From positions 1 through 22,746 of the IMG/VR virus record IMGVR_UViG_3300046011_007256: a DNA stretch of 22,746 nt; one strand, 5' to 3'. Both the position numbers and the translations under genes were made by a program. This DNA comes from a virus. Of this stretch, positions 1-9,666 are shown in pieces (positions within the stretch are counted from its first letter, which is position 1; the number at the start of each line of letters is the position of its first letter). Below the pieces are notes generated by a model, which saw only the letters and a program-made list of their open reading frames with translations, was not told the origin of the DNA and did not search any database.

Positions 1-2
1 CT

Positions 3-521
3 ATTTCAGCAGGTGAGTCACAATCTGTATTGGATTTATATGTATTATCTTATAATATAAATAATCAATTAACTACAGCTTCACCATCATTAAAACAAAA
101 TATAACTACATATCTTTCTCAATATAAAATGGTTAATGATTCCGTTAATATTAAAGATGGATTTATTATTAATATTGGAGTTAATTTTGATATAATAATA
201 TTACCAAATTACAATAGTAATGAAATTTTATCCAAATGTATTTTAGCTTTACAAGATTATTTTGCTATTGATAAATGGCAAATTAATCAACCAATTGTTT
301 TAAGAGATATTTATGTTCTTTTAGACAGAATTGAAGGTGTTCAAACAGTTAAAACTGTTAACATTACTAATTTGGTTGGAGAAAATTTAGGATACAGTAA
401 ATATGCTTACGATATTCAAGGCGCTACTCAATCAAATGTAGTTTATCCTTCATTAGATCCTAGTATTTTTGAAGTTAAATATCCAAACCAAGATATTCAA
501 GGAAGAGTAGTACCTTTATAA
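3..521 (+). CDS. Baseplate wedge protein, gp6/J-like, C-terminal part (truncated by window edge)
   Basis: The frame is open from base 3, so the gene starts upstream of the window. The TTG at base 30 that gives a formal start is an internal Leu codon, since I-S-A-G-E-S-Q-S-V precedes it in frame. The visible part has the shape of the C-terminal end of J-like/T4 gp6 baseplate wedge proteins: a hydrophobic beta segment (INIGVNFDIIILPNYN), a helix ending in a Trp (LQDYFAIDKWQINQP), then an I-x-L-R-D-I-Y-x-L-L-D-R-I-E-G-V-x-x-V element. Members of this family build the wedges around the tail hub in contractile tails. The next gene starts 9 bases downstream, and the following genes are virion-structural, which fits a baseplate operon. 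The family call is from remembered pattern, not from a search, and only the C-terminus is visible. Confidence 0.6.
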   Translation: MSAGESQSVLDLYVLSYNINNQLTTASPSLKQNITTYLSQYKMVNDSVNIKDGFIINIGVNFDIIILPNYNSNEILSKCILALQDYFAIDKWQINQPIVLRDIYVLLDRIEGVQTVKTVNITNLVGENLGYSKYAYDIQGATQSNVVYPSLDPSIFEVKYPNQDIQGRVVPL

Positions 522-530
522 TAAAATAAA

Positions 531-1667
531 ATGGCAGTATTAAAAATATTCCCCGAAAAAGACGCTACATTATATTCAGCATATCCTAGTATGAATACAG
601 GATTGGATGAAATTATTGAAGCCTCACTTGTCACTGAAGCATATTCTGACCCTAGTCCTCAAGCAAGTAGATTTTTGATTCAATTTTCTAATGATGATAT
701 TAATTCTGCTATTTCTTTAATCCCAACAAATAAATACCAATCAGGTAGTTGGAATGCTACTTTACAATGTTTTATTGCTAATGCTCAAGGTTTAAACCTA
801 GACACTACTTTAAAATGCTTTCCTGTAGCAAAATCTTGGGGAATGGGTACTGGAAGATATTTAGATAATCCTATAACAACTAATGGTACCTCATGGATAT
901 GGGCTGATTATGCAGGAAATACTCCTTGGACATCAAGTATACCAACAGGTGCAACCTCTTCTTATACATCATCAGTAGATGCTGGTGGAGGTATTTGGTA
1001 TACAGGTTCACAATATTCTGCTTCTATAACTTTTACTTACAGATCAGATAAAGATATAAATTTAAATGTAACCAATACTGTTAGAGCTTGGACAACAAGT
1101 TCAGTAGCAGCTCAATTACCTAATTATGGTTTTATCTTAAAACAAGATACTGAATTTGTAAATAGTACTGATTTCCAACCACAATTAAAATATTTTTCAG
1201 TTGATACTAACACTATTTACCCACCAGATTTGCAAATTAGTTGGGATGATTTTTCATGGAATACAGGTTCTTCAACTCAAACAATTTTAAATACTCTTCC
1301 AGCTATAATAAATTTAGCCGAAAACCCAGGAGTATTTTATAGTCAAAGTATAAATAGATTTAGAATAGATGCCAGACCAGAATATCCAATTCAATTATGG
1401 CAAACATCTTCTGTTTACTTAAATAATTACTATTTACCTTCAGGTTCAACAACTTACGCTATAAAAGATTTAGAAACTAATGAATACATAGTTAATTTTG
1501 ACAATACTTATACTCAGGTGAGTGCTGATGCTACATCTAGTTATTTTGATGTTTATATGAACTTTTTACAACCAGAAAGATATTATACTATTTTAATCAA
1601 AACTACTATAAACGGCTCAACAATAGTATTTAACGACCAATATTCATTTAAAGTAATTAACGGATAA
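531..1667 (+). CDS. Virion structural protein with DNRLRE/CBM96-like N-terminal beta domain
   Basis: A 378-residue, beta-rich, Ser/Thr/Asn/Trp-rich protein without a signal peptide or membrane segment. Residues 5-55 resemble the DNRLRE/CBM96-type beta-sandwich opening (K-D-A-T-L-Y, then P-S-M-N-T-G, then R-F-L-I-Q-F). That fold is common in surface-exposed and adhesin-like proteins. The rest is rich in W-x-T/S patches and looks like further beta domains, with a C-terminal strand-rich unit around residues 280-378. The position directly after the baseplate wedge gene and before the 1641-residue tail protein points to a baseplate or tail accessory component. The leader is A-rich with no Shine-Dalgarno. 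A TTTATAA element overlaps the upstream stop codon 10 bases before the ATG. The stop shares one base with the next ATG (TAATG), suggesting coupled translation. The exact role is unknown. Confidence 0.6.
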   Translation: MAVLKIFPEKDATLYSAYPSMNTGLDEIIEASLVTEAYSDPSPQASRFLIQFSNDDINSAISLIPTNKYQSGSWNATLQCFIANAQGLNLDTTLKCFPVAKSWGMGTGRYLDNPITTNGTSWIWADYAGNTPWTSSIPTGATSSYTSSVDAGGGIWYTGSQYSASITFTYRSDKDINLNVTNTVRAWTTSSVAAQLPNYGFILKQDTEFVNSTDFQPQLKYFSVDTNTIYPPDLQISWDDFSWNTGSSTQTILNTLPAIINLAENPGVFYSQSINRFRIDARPEYPIQLWQTSSVYLNNYYLPSGSTTYAIKDLETNEYIVNFDNTYTQVSADATSSYFDVYMNFLQPERYYTILIKTTINGSTIVFNDQYSFKVING

Positions 1668-2011
1668 TGTCAGAAATAATAACTTTAATAAATACTTCAT
1701 ATAATAAAAACCAATATGAAAGGGTTATTGATACTTCTTTTACCCAATTAGTTCAACCTCAAGTTACTGCTTCTGTAGGACCTACAATAACCGTTCCTGA
1801 ATTTTTCCAAAATTACCAAGATATATTCTTTACTATACCTAAATTTGGAGAAACGAATTCTCATGAGTACCTTATTAAAACGAGCCAAGCATATATTGGA
1901 GACACAACCTTAGAAGATCCAACAATACAAGCTCTAATAGACGAAGTAACATCCTTAAGACAAGAAAATTTAGAATTACAACAACAACTTTTATCAGGTA
2001 GCATTAAATAA
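1667..2011 (+). CDS. Small tail/baseplate-region protein with C-terminal coiled coil
   Basis: A 114-residue protein, start and stop each overlapping a neighbour by one base (TAATG at both ends). Residues about 1-80 are mixed beta with a F-F-Q-N-Y-Q-D-I-F-F-T-I-P-K segment. Residues about 88-110 form a clear heptad-like helix (I-x-x-L-I-x-x-V-x-x-L-x-x-E-N-x-x-L-x-x-Q-L), a likely oligomerisation coiled coil. Tight coupling to the proteins on either side argues for a stoichiometric structural partner of the large protein that follows. No family is recognised. A neck, baseplate or fibre-attachment adaptor is possible, but nothing in the sequence decides it. Confidence 0.55.
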   Translation: MSEIITLINTSYNKNQYERVIDTSFTQLVQPQVTASVGPTITVPEFFQNYQDIFFTIPKFGETNSHEYLIKTSQAYIGDTTLEDPTIQALIDEVTSLRQENLELQQQLLSGSIK

Positions 2012-5000
2012 TGGCTGAAATAATTAATATACAACCAGTAAATCCATTAACTTTTGAGTTTCAAGAGTATTCTTCAAATGATTTAAATCTGATTTCTACT
2101 CAGGAAACAGAAGTTACTTTTGATCCTTCAATAGACTATATTGAATATTATGTTTATGATTTAAGTGGTTCAATTTTAGTTTCAAACATATATGGTTTTC
2201 CTGGTTATAAGTTAATTAATAATCAAGTATCTATAGATCCTGTAGGTGATTTAGCTTCTTTTGGTTATGAACAAGGATCCTATAATACTTTATATAACTT
2301 TTTAAAAAGAAAATTAGGTTCAAATCCTTTATCTACTTATTATATTGATGAAATAAGTGCTGATAGAACAGAAATTAGATTAAATACTACTGAAATCTTA
2401 AATGAAGATGTTGTATTTTTAACTAATGAATTCATAACTGAAATTCAGGACTCACAATTTGATTATATAGATTTTTATTTAAATTTTGGGGACAATCAAT
2501 TAATTATTGCTAATAATATTTTATTAGATAATACTAATCCTAATGATCCTACAATATTAATTAAATTATATGAACCTTTACCACCTCAATTTACTTTAAA
2601 AAATCCATGTTGGGTAGTAGAACAAATTGCTAATCCTATTGCTTACAATATTTCTATTACTCCAACTTTTGATATTATAGATGATAATATTTATTTAAAA
2701 GGTCCAAACTTTAATTTAGATGCATTAGATAAGATAAATAATTCCACTAATTATTCTAATTACCAAACTTTATCTTCAACAAATTCTTCATTATCTCAAG
2801 GAACAGGTAGTTTAAATTATCAATTAAATAATATTTTAGCACAAACTGGAATAACTGTAAATATTGATTACTCTGATTATTCTAATTTTATTCATTTCTC
2901 TTCAGCTCAAACCAGACTAGAAAACTTTTATTATAAATTACAATTATTAGAAAATTATAGTTACAGTGCTAGTTTATCATCAAATTCTTCAAGTGGTTCT
3001 TACTATGTTTCATCTAGTAATATAATATGGCAAGCTAAAATAAATGAAATAATTACAGGATTTGACAGTTACGAATACTACCTATACTATTCTTCAGGAT
3101 CTACTGCTTGGCCTAAAACAAATAGTGCCCCTCCTTATATTAATGTTTCAACAACATCTGTTACAGGATTAAATTGGCTATCAGGTCAATTATTAGTAGC
3201 TGAAGAATATGATATTGAAAATAACAATGCTTTAACATTAGCTATTCCATCTTATATTATAGAAGATGAACAAAATACTGATTTTGAATTATTTGTTGAA
3301 ATGATAGGTCAAATGTTTGATAATATTTTTATTTATTTACAAAATATTACCACAAAATTTGATGCTGATAACCGTTTAACTTATGGTGTATCAAAAGATT
3401 TAGTAGCAGACATTTTAAGAGACATGGGTATTAATATATACCAAAACAATTTCTCTAGCAATGATGTATACCAGGCTTTAATTGGTATTACCCCGTCTGG
3501 TAGTTTATATAATTTACCATTTACAACAACTCAATTACCCGTACCATCAGGTTCTTTCCTTGATTATATAACAACATATGTAACTGCTTCTTCAACATCA
3601 TCTTTAGCTCCTACTGATGATATTAATAAAGAACAATATAAAAGAATTTATCATAACTTACCTTTATTATTAAAGAAAAAAGGTTCTGTTACTGGTTTAA
3701 GAGATTTAATAACTACTTATGGTATTCCTGATACTATTTTAAGAATTAATGAGTTTGGAGGTAAAGATAAAAATTCAAACAGTTATGACAATTGGGAAGA
3801 TACATACAATTATGGATTTTATACAAGTGGTTCTGCTTTCATTACTTCTTCTTTTGAATTAAACGATGCTTGGAATGCCACAGGAGTTGTACCTCAAGCA
3901 ATAGAATTTAGATTTAAAACAGACGGATTACCTTATAATACTGCTAGTATAGCAACTCAAAGTTTATGGTCAACAGATTATGAAATGACTTTAACTTTAA
4001 AATACACAGGTTCAGGTTATACTAGTGGTTCATATTCTGGTTCAACTGTTGATCCTTATTACCAATATGCTACTTTAGAGTATTTTCCTGATCCATCAAA
4101 TTCTCCAACATCATCTGCTACTATATATTTACCTTTTTACGATGGAGGATGGTGGTCTGTATTATTAAATAGAAATGCTTACGGAGACTTTACATTATAT
4201 GCTAAAAATAAAAATTATGAAGGTTTTGATGGTAATACAATAGGATTCCAAGCATCTTCATCAGTAATAACCCCAGATGAAAGTTGGGAGAATATAGCAG
4301 TATCTACTTTTGGTTCAGCCTCTTACAAAATATTTACAGGTTCTTTCCAAGAAATAAGATATTACGCAACAACAATTTCAGAAAGTACTTTTGATGCTTA
4401 CGTAATGAATCCTTATTCAACTGAACAAAGTGAGTATTTGATTTTTAGAGCACCTTTAGGAGGTGAATTGTATACAGAATCTGTTTCTGTTCATCCTAGA
4501 GTAACAGGTTCTTGGACACCAATACCTTCCTTTGATAGTGATAATAGTGATTTCTATATAAGTTCAGGTGGTGAATTTGTTCCAAATACAGAAGTATTTT
4601 ACTTTGATCAAGTTCCAGCGGGTATTCAAAATGCTGTTTCCCAAAAAATAAAACAACAAAATATTGTTTTACCTTATAGTACAAGTTTATCTAATATTCC
4701 TGATTCAAATGTATTATCTCCGTTTATTTCAGTTCAACAATTTCCTTCAATAAGTTCTAGTTATACTAGAGATATTGATTATGTTGAAGTAGGATTTTCA
4801 CCACAAAACGAAATAAATGAAGATATTAATTCACAAATTGGATATTTCAATATTGGAGAAGTAATTGGAGATCCAAGATTCCAATCTTCATCTTTAGATA
4901 CTTACCCTGCTTTAGATGCCATAAGATATTCTTATTTTGAAAAATATACTTCAAATTACAATTATGTAGATTACATAAGATTAATTAAATTCTTTGATAA

Positions 5001-6936
5001 CTCTTTATTTAAAATGTTGCAAGATTTTACTCCTGCAAGAACAAGTTTAGCATCTGGTATAATAATAAAAAATACTTTATTAGATAGAAACAGGTATAGA
5101 GTTCCTCAAGTAAATACTTCTGAATCAATAGCTAATATAGGTAGTGGTTCTGTAAACATTCCTTATGTAGTTGAAGATCAAACCATAACAGGTTCAATAG
5201 ATGTAGGTACAATTTCTGGTGGAAGTGGAGGTTCAATGCCTGATTTGTTTGGACAAACTCAATCTTTTGATAGATTTGTAAATATTACTCAAAGTTGGTC
5301 AGGTACAACACCATCATTAAGTGGTTCTGTTTCATTTACAGATTATTCTCAAACAGAATTTTATGATGGAGAATTTAGTGGCTCAGCTATTTTAGTTGAA
5401 GATGGTGATTTAAATGATTGTAATGTTGAAATAGTACAAGTAGGTACTTATTTAGATGGCACATATATTAATGTTGGAGATAATTCAATCCAACCAATAT
5501 TATATGATTTTAATGCAGATTTTACTTATTATTTATCATTTCAATATCAATTAGCTAATTCTACATCTATTACCTTAAAAGATAATATTGGAACTGTATA
5601 CTTTACAGATAGTAATTCTACAGGAGTAACAGTAGTTAGAAATGTATATCAATTAGAAGTTAATAATCCTATAATAAAATTAGGATGGATTAAAACTGGA
5701 GCAGGTAGTGTAGGTGCAGGATATGTTACTATTTTTGAATCATATATAGAACCTGATTGTTTAGTAACAGCAAATGATGTTCAAATTGACAGACCAAGTT
5801 CAAAATATATGGACGTTGATTTTAACAGTAGTCAAATCCAAGCTGTAAACCAACAAGTTATTTTGAGTGGAAGTGCCACTAAAGCTACTGTTCCTGATTC
5901 AAATTACTCACCTGAAACAGGATGGGCAAATGCAAGATATTATGGTTCTGATTATACAGGACAATATAATTATTCACAATCATTTGCTTCATCAAGTTTT
6001 CCAACGGGTTATCCAATAGATAATTTTGCTAATTATTTTATGTATTTTGACTGGATTGGTCCATCTGATCCAGAATACCCAGGAGGGGGTGTTGTACATG
6101 GAATTTATTTAATAGATATTGAAGGTAATGCTATACCATTAACTATAAATAATTATAATTTATTTATAACTGAAAATACTTTTGTTGGAGGACAAACAGC
6201 ATATATTTTACCAGCTGTTTATTCTGCTGGAAAAACAAGTGTTACAGTAAATATAGTTGACGGTGGAGCTTATTATCAAACTATTTTTGCTAAAACAGGA
6301 AGTGAAGGAAACTTTACTACATATTGGAGTAATAGTACTTCATCCCCCATATATGTTCCTCGTTTCCATTCTCAAAGTATTTCTACTTTTAATGATACTG
6401 GTTCTGATATTGGGTATAAACCATGGTTATATTCTTTATTAACATTAAATGATCCTACATCAGGTTCTATAAATTATTATGGTTTTAATTTTTTGAATGT
6501 TTATAATCCAAATACAACAGAAACTATAGTAACTGATTCTTATGTATTACCTACTGATACTTTATTTCCTCTTCAAAACTATGACTTTATAAGAATAGCT
6601 GATACTGGTTCTTCCCCTACTTCTTCATTAGATGATACCTTTTATGCTTTAGGATTATACCAAATAAAAGAAATATATACAGGAAGTACAGTACCTATTC
6701 AAACATCAAGTTTATCTATTGTTCCTTTAATGAATGATACTACAGCTGTAGCAACAGCCACAGGTGGTAATCCTGATTATCAAAGATTTAGAGTATTTAG
6801 AAGAATTCCAAGTGAAATCTCAGTCACAATACAAAATATCCAATCATATAAAGATCCAGGATTTTTAATACCTTTTAATTTTAATCCTAAATATAATGTT
6901 TATGATTTAGCTAAAAAAGCAGGAATAATTCAATAA
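2011..6936 (+). CDS. Giant tail/baseplate protein with tail-protein-I-like segment and LamG-like domain
   Basis: A 1641-residue protein rich in Ser, Thr, Tyr, Asn and Gly, typical of phage fibres and baseplates. Residues about 415-470 (D-F-E-L-F-V-E-M-I-G-Q-M-F and following helices) and about 545-585 (H-N-L-P-L-L-L-K-K-K-G-S-V, then G-L-R-D-L-I-T-T-Y-G) resemble the K-G-T-x-x-x-L-R-x-L helical region of P2 gpI-like tail proteins. Residues about 620-805 look like a concanavalin A/LamG jelly roll (A-I-E-F-R-F-K-T, then W-E-N-I-A-V-S, then G-S-F-Q-E-I-R-Y-Y), a fold used for glycan binding. Later parts contain further beta modules and a conserved-looking C-terminus ending in D-L-A-K-K-A-G-I-I-Q. 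Gene order after a gp6-like wedge would match T4 gp7, but no gp7 homology is claimed. It is either a baseplate wedge protein carrying an inserted receptor-binding domain or a tail fibre. Confidence 0.6.
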   Translation: MAEIINIQPVNPLTFEFQEYSSNDLNLISTQETEVTFDPSIDYIEYYVYDLSGSILVSNIYGFPGYKLINNQVSIDPVGDLASFGYEQGSYNTLYNFLKRKLGSNPLSTYYIDEISADRTEIRLNTTEILNEDVVFLTNEFITEIQDSQFDYIDFYLNFGDNQLIIANNILLDNTNPNDPTILIKLYEPLPPQFTLKNPCWVVEQIANPIAYNISITPTFDIIDDNIYLKGPNFNLDALDKINNSTNYSNYQTLSSTNSSLSQGTGSLNYQLNNILAQTGITVNIDYSDYSNFIHFSSAQTRLENFYYKLQLLENYSYSASLSSNSSSGSYYVSSSNIIWQAKINEIITGFDSYEYYLYYSSGSTAWPKTNSAPPYINVSTTSVTGLNWLSGQLLVAEEYDIENNNALTLAIPSYIIEDEQNTDFELFVEMIGQMFDNIFIYLQNITTKFDADNRLTYGVSKDLVADILRDMGINIYQNNFSSNDVYQALIGITPSGSLYNLPFTTTQLPVPSGSFLDYITTYVTASSTSSLAPTDDINKEQYKRIYHNLPLLLKKKGSVTGLRDLITTYGIPDTILRINEFGGKDKNSNSYDNWEDTYNYGFYTSGSAFITSSFELNDAWNATGVVPQAIEFRFKTDGLPYNTASIATQSLWSTDYEMTLTLKYTGSGYTSGSYSGSTVDPYYQYATLEYFPDPSNSPTSSATIYLPFYDGGWWSVLLNRNAYGDFTLYAKNKNYEGFDGNTIGFQASSSVITPDESWENIAVSTFGSASYKIFTGSFQEIRYYATTISESTFDAYVMNPYSTEQSEYLIFRAPLGGELYTESVSVHPRVTGSWTPIPSFDSDNSDFYISSGGEFVPNTEVFYFDQVPAGIQNAVSQKIKQQNIVLPYSTSLSNIPDSNVLSPFISVQQFPSISSSYTRDIDYVEVGFSPQNEINEDINSQIGYFNIGEVIGDPRFQSSSLDTYPALDAIRYSYFEKYTSNYNYVDYIRLIKFFDNSLFKMLQDFTPARTSLASGIIIKNTLLDRNRYRVPQVNTSESIANIGSGSVNIPYVVEDQTITGSIDVGTISGGSGGSMPDLFGQTQSFDRFVNITQSWSGTTPSLSGSVSFTDYSQTEFYDGEFSGSAILVEDGDLNDCNVEIVQVGTYLDGTYINVGDNSIQPILYDFNADFTYYLSFQYQLANSTSITLKDNIGTVYFTDSNSTGVTVVRNVYQLEVNNPIIKLGWIKTGAGSVGAGYVTIFESYIEPDCLVTANDVQIDRPSSKYMDVDFNSSQIQAVNQQVILSGSATKATVPDSNYSPETGWANARYYGSDYTGQYNYSQSFASSSFPTGYPIDNFANYFMYFDWIGPSDPEYPGGGVVHGIYLIDIEGNAIPLTINNYNLFITENTFVGGQTAYILPAVYSAGKTSVTVNIVDGGAYYQTIFAKTGSEGNFTTYWSNSTSSPIYVPRFHSQSISTFNDTGSDIGYKPWLYSLLTLNDPTSGSINYYGFNFLNVYNPNTTETIVTDSYVLPTDTLFPLQNYDFIRIADTGSSPTSSLDDTFYALGLYQIKEIYTGSTVPIQTSSLSIVPLMNDTTAVATATGGNPDYQRFRVFRRIPSEISVTIQNIQSYKDPGFLIPFNFNPKYNVYDLAKKAGIIQ

Positions 6937-6949
6937 AAAACAAAATTTA

Positions 6950-6962
6950 ATATATTTATAAC
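6950..6962 (+). promoter_or_regulatory. Candidate phage promoter, TATTTATA motif
   Basis: In the 36-base gap before the 219-residue virion protein, TATTTATA occupies 6953-6960, followed by AAC and an A-rich leader, 12 bases before the ATG. The same element recurs before several other genes in this window at similar spacing. The promoter function is inferred from recurrence and position only. Confidence 0.4.
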
Positions 6963-6972
6963 AAAAATACAA

Positions 6973-7632
6973 ATGGGATATTTAAATAACACAGTAGTAA
7001 CAGTAGACGCTATTTTAACAGATACAGGACGTCAATTACTCGCTCAACAAAACGGTCAATTTAGAATTACTCAATTTGCCTTAGCAGATGATGAAATTGA
7101 TTATACTCTTTACAACCCTAATCACCCATCAGGTTCTGCTTATTATGGTCAAGCAATTGATAATATGCCTTTATTAGAGGCATTTCCTCAATCTACCCAA
7201 ACCATGAAATATAAGTTAATTACTTTACCTCGTGGTACAGCTAAATTACCAATTTTGGACATTGGATATGCATCGATTTCCTTAACTCAAGGAGCAACAT
7301 TAGCAATCACTCCACAAACCCTAAATTATTTGGGTGGAAATACTTTTGAAACTTCAGGATATGCAGCAACAATTTCTGATGTAAGAACAATGAAAACTTT
7401 TGAAGGAGTTGGTATTACAGATCCAGCAGTTACTGCTTTGAATTTAACAAATCAAACAACTACTTTAGGTACTAGTGTATCTAAAACAGTAATTGGTACT
7501 GTAATTAATTTAACAGCCACTACTGTAAATACTTTATTTGGTTCAAATAATTTCTTACAAGCAACTCTACAAATTGTTGGTAGAGACAGTGGTGCTCGTA
7601 TAACTGTTCCTATCATTATAAATAAAGCATAA
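6973..7632 (+). CDS. Conserved phage virion (tail) protein
   Basis: A 219-residue protein. Its N-terminus, with V-D-A-I-L-T-D-T-G-R-Q-L-L-A-Q followed by F-R-I-T-Q-F-A-L-A-D-D-E-I-D-Y, matches a pattern I associate with structural proteins in many aquatic T4-like phages. The continuation (N-P-N-H-P-x-G-x-A-Y-Y-G, then M-P-L-L-E-A-F-P, then M-K-Y-K-L-I-T-L-P) belongs to the same pattern. The C-terminal half is Thr-rich beta structure. It has its own putative promoter and an A-rich leader without Shine-Dalgarno. It precedes two proteins that share a C-terminal domain, so it probably belongs to the same tail substructure. The precise location in the virion is unknown. Confidence 0.65.
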   Translation: MGYLNNTVVTVDAILTDTGRQLLAQQNGQFRITQFALADDEIDYTLYNPNHPSGSAYYGQAIDNMPLLEAFPQSTQTMKYKLITLPRGTAKLPILDIGYASISLTQGATLAITPQTLNYLGGNTFETSGYAATISDVRTMKTFEGVGITDPAVTALNLTNQTTTLGTSVSKTVIGTVINLTATTVNTLFGSNNFLQATLQIVGRDSGARITVPIIINKA

Positions 7633-7647
7633 TAAAATATATAAAAC

Positions 7648-8685
7648 ATGTCTTTTGTAAGATTACAACCCGATGATTTTGTAGTAAGCTCTGATGCTAT
7701 TTCTTCCATTTGTTGGACAACTGGAAACCCAGCATTAACTTCTTTCTTTACCTCATCTGTTCAAGTTAATGGAAGTTCAGGAAATTATTATATAAACGTA
7801 TATGATACTACATCTACTTCCTCAGTCCAATTTGCAATTGCTTATGGTAATGCAAAAGGAAGTGGTAGTGCTAACTATAATAATTTAGTAAATGGTAAAT
7901 CTCCAACTTCAACTATTTATGGTCAATGGCAAGATTTAGTAATTGGAGATGAAAATACCAATTTTATATTTGGTACCATTACATCATCAGAATTTTTTGC
8001 CTTACCTATTGAAAGAGCTTGTTATAAAGAATCTATTTTCTTAGGTTCAATGACATTAAGACTTTCAGGAAGCTCAGGTTCAATTTCATTAACTGATAAT
8101 AGTAGTTTATATGCTACAGGAAATGGTTTAGCAGTTCAATTTGGTGCCGCTGGTAGAGTATTTCAATTAGTATCTGGTTCAGCAGGAACCATTAATACAA
8201 GTTTAAATGCTAATGGTTATTCATCTACTTCTGGTTCTTATGGTTGGTTATTACCTGATATTGGAACTATTATATTAAATCCTTTAGCATTAGCTCAACC
8301 AACATCTAGTGGTGGTATTGGTTTTGTATATAGTGGATCAGCTGCAGCAACAGGAACTATTAATGTAAGTCCTAATTTATCTTTATTTAGAGCAATTTCA
8401 GGTTCAGGTAATTTTCAGTTAAATTCTCAAGAAACAATTTCTTCTGATTATATATTTATAAGACCAAGAAGTTCAGAATTCAATTATTCTGAAAACCCAA
8501 GCTTTATTTCTGGTTCAACAGGTGAAGTATTATATTCTAACTTTATTAATAATCCTCAAACATATATTACAACGGTTGGATTATATAATGATTCAAATGA
8601 ATTATTAGCTGTAGCTAAATTATCAAGACCATTACCTAAAAACTTTACAAAAGAAGCATTAGTTAGAGTTAAACTAGATTTCTAA
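7648..8685 (+). CDS. Virion structural protein, paralogue A (shared C-terminal domain)
   Basis: A 345-residue Ser/Gly/Asn-rich beta protein. Its C-terminal 70 or so residues contain E-F-N-Y-S-E-N-P-S-F, then G-E-V-L-Y-S-N, then T-T-V-G-L-Y-N-D, then L-L-A-V-A-K-L-S-R-P-L-P. This block is repeated in recognisable form in the next gene. I associate it with tail-associated structural proteins of T4-like aquatic phages. The N-terminal 270 residues are not evidently related to the next protein, so the common block probably serves attachment or assembly and the N-terminus carries the specific role. It follows the 219-residue protein by 15 bases without a strong promoter motif, so it is likely co-transcribed. 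Confidence 0.6.
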   Translation: MSFVRLQPDDFVVSSDAISSICWTTGNPALTSFFTSSVQVNGSSGNYYINVYDTTSTSSVQFAIAYGNAKGSGSANYNNLVNGKSPTSTIYGQWQDLVIGDENTNFIFGTITSSEFFALPIERACYKESIFLGSMTLRLSGSSGSISLTDNSSLYATGNGLAVQFGAAGRVFQLVSGSAGTINTSLNANGYSSTSGSYGWLLPDIGTIILNPLALAQPTSSGGIGFVYSGSAAATGTINVSPNLSLFRAISGSGNFQLNSQETISSDYIFIRPRSSEFNYSENPSFISGSTGEVLYSNFINNPQTYITTVGLYNDSNELLAVAKLSRPLPKNFTKEALVRVKLDF

Positions 8686-8690
8686 AATGA

Positions 8691-9665
8691 ATGGGTGCCT
8701 ACAAACAATTCCTAGCTTCGGACATAATAGTTACTCCTCTAACTGTAAATAAATCATTTACTTTTATAGGAAATGATGCTTTAATAGGATCTAATGTTGG
8801 AATTGATAGATTTTTAGGATTAAATACTAGTTCATTATTTAACCCATTAACTGATCCTACTACAGGACAAAATGGTACTCAATATCAAAGACTAATATAT
8901 GATTCTGTTAAAGAATTATATTATTCAAATTATTTAGAAAATCCATTTGGTTCTCCTGTCAACACAGCAAGTTTAGTTCCCGGTTCAGATCCATCAGGAG
9001 ATGTTATTGTAGGTACAGGTGGTTCTCCTGGATTATATGATAATTATCAACAATCTAGTTTATCTTTTGGAAGATATTTTCCAACATCATCTGATGCGGT
9101 GATTGGAGTCCTATCAATTCCTGTAGGATTATTTGGAAACTATATCCAACCAGGTTCTTTTATATGGTCAGCAGATAGTGGTTCAGTTTATGATGATGGA
9201 CAAGGTAATTTATTATTTTCTGGTACAGATGATATTTGTGGAAATATATTTTATGCTCATGGTATAGCTGTAATTTCTACTTGTAGTTTTGATGGAGGAG
9301 CTTTATATGGAAGTGCAATTTATGGAACATCAGTTTATGGTGCAACTGCAGGAGTTATACTAAACATGATAACTTCTTCAAATGTAACTTGTTCATTTTC
9401 TTCTTCATTAACCATTTATGAAACACAATATAAATGTACTGCTAGAGAAAATGAATTTAACTTTAGCCAAAACCCATCTATACTTTCAGGCTCAAGTAAT
9501 GAAGTTTTATATAATTTTGCAACAGGTTCTTATTTTACACCATACGTAACAACAATTGGTTTGTATGATGAATTCCAAAACTTATTAGCAGTTGGGAAAT
9601 TATCTCAACCACTACCCCTATCCCCAGTAACAGACACAATAATTTTAGTAAACATAGACAGATAA
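8691..9665 (+). CDS. Virion structural protein, paralogue B (shared C-terminal domain)
   Basis: A 324-residue protein with the same C-terminal block as its upstream neighbour: E-F-N-F-S-Q-N-P-S-I-L, then E-V-L-Y-N, then T-T-I-G-L-Y-D-E, then L-L-A-V-G-K-L-S-Q-P-L-P. The N-terminal region differs. The middle contains Gly/Tyr-rich repeats around residues 200-225 (A-L-Y-G-S-A-I-Y-G-T-S-V-Y-G-A), which look like short beta turns. The chosen start is the ATG at 8691. An ATG four bases earlier lies in another frame and does not open this protein. The pair probably arose by duplication and replacement of the N-terminal domain. The function is structural by context only. Confidence 0.6.
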   Translation: MGAYKQFLASDIIVTPLTVNKSFTFIGNDALIGSNVGIDRFLGLNTSSLFNPLTDPTTGQNGTQYQRLIYDSVKELYYSNYLENPFGSPVNTASLVPGSDPSGDVIVGTGGSPGLYDNYQQSSLSFGRYFPTSSDAVIGVLSIPVGLFGNYIQPGSFIWSADSGSVYDDGQGNLLFSGTDDICGNIFYAHGIAVISTCSFDGGALYGSAIYGTSVYGATAGVILNMITSSNVTCSFSSSLTIYETQYKCTARENEFNFSQNPSILSGSSNEVLYNFATGSYFTPYVTTIGLYDEFQNLLAVGKLSQPLPLSPVTDTIILVNIDR

Positions 9666-9666
9666 T

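Noticed and set aside
30-32. TTG as start of the first gene (163-residue version)
   Set aside because: The frame is open upstream to the window edge and encodes plausible protein; it is an internal Leu codon of a truncated gene.
6950-6962. T4 late promoter TATAAATA on the minus strand
   Set aside because: The reverse complement of the motif matches, but no credible minus-strand gene lies downstream of any copy; the + strand reading fits gene positions.
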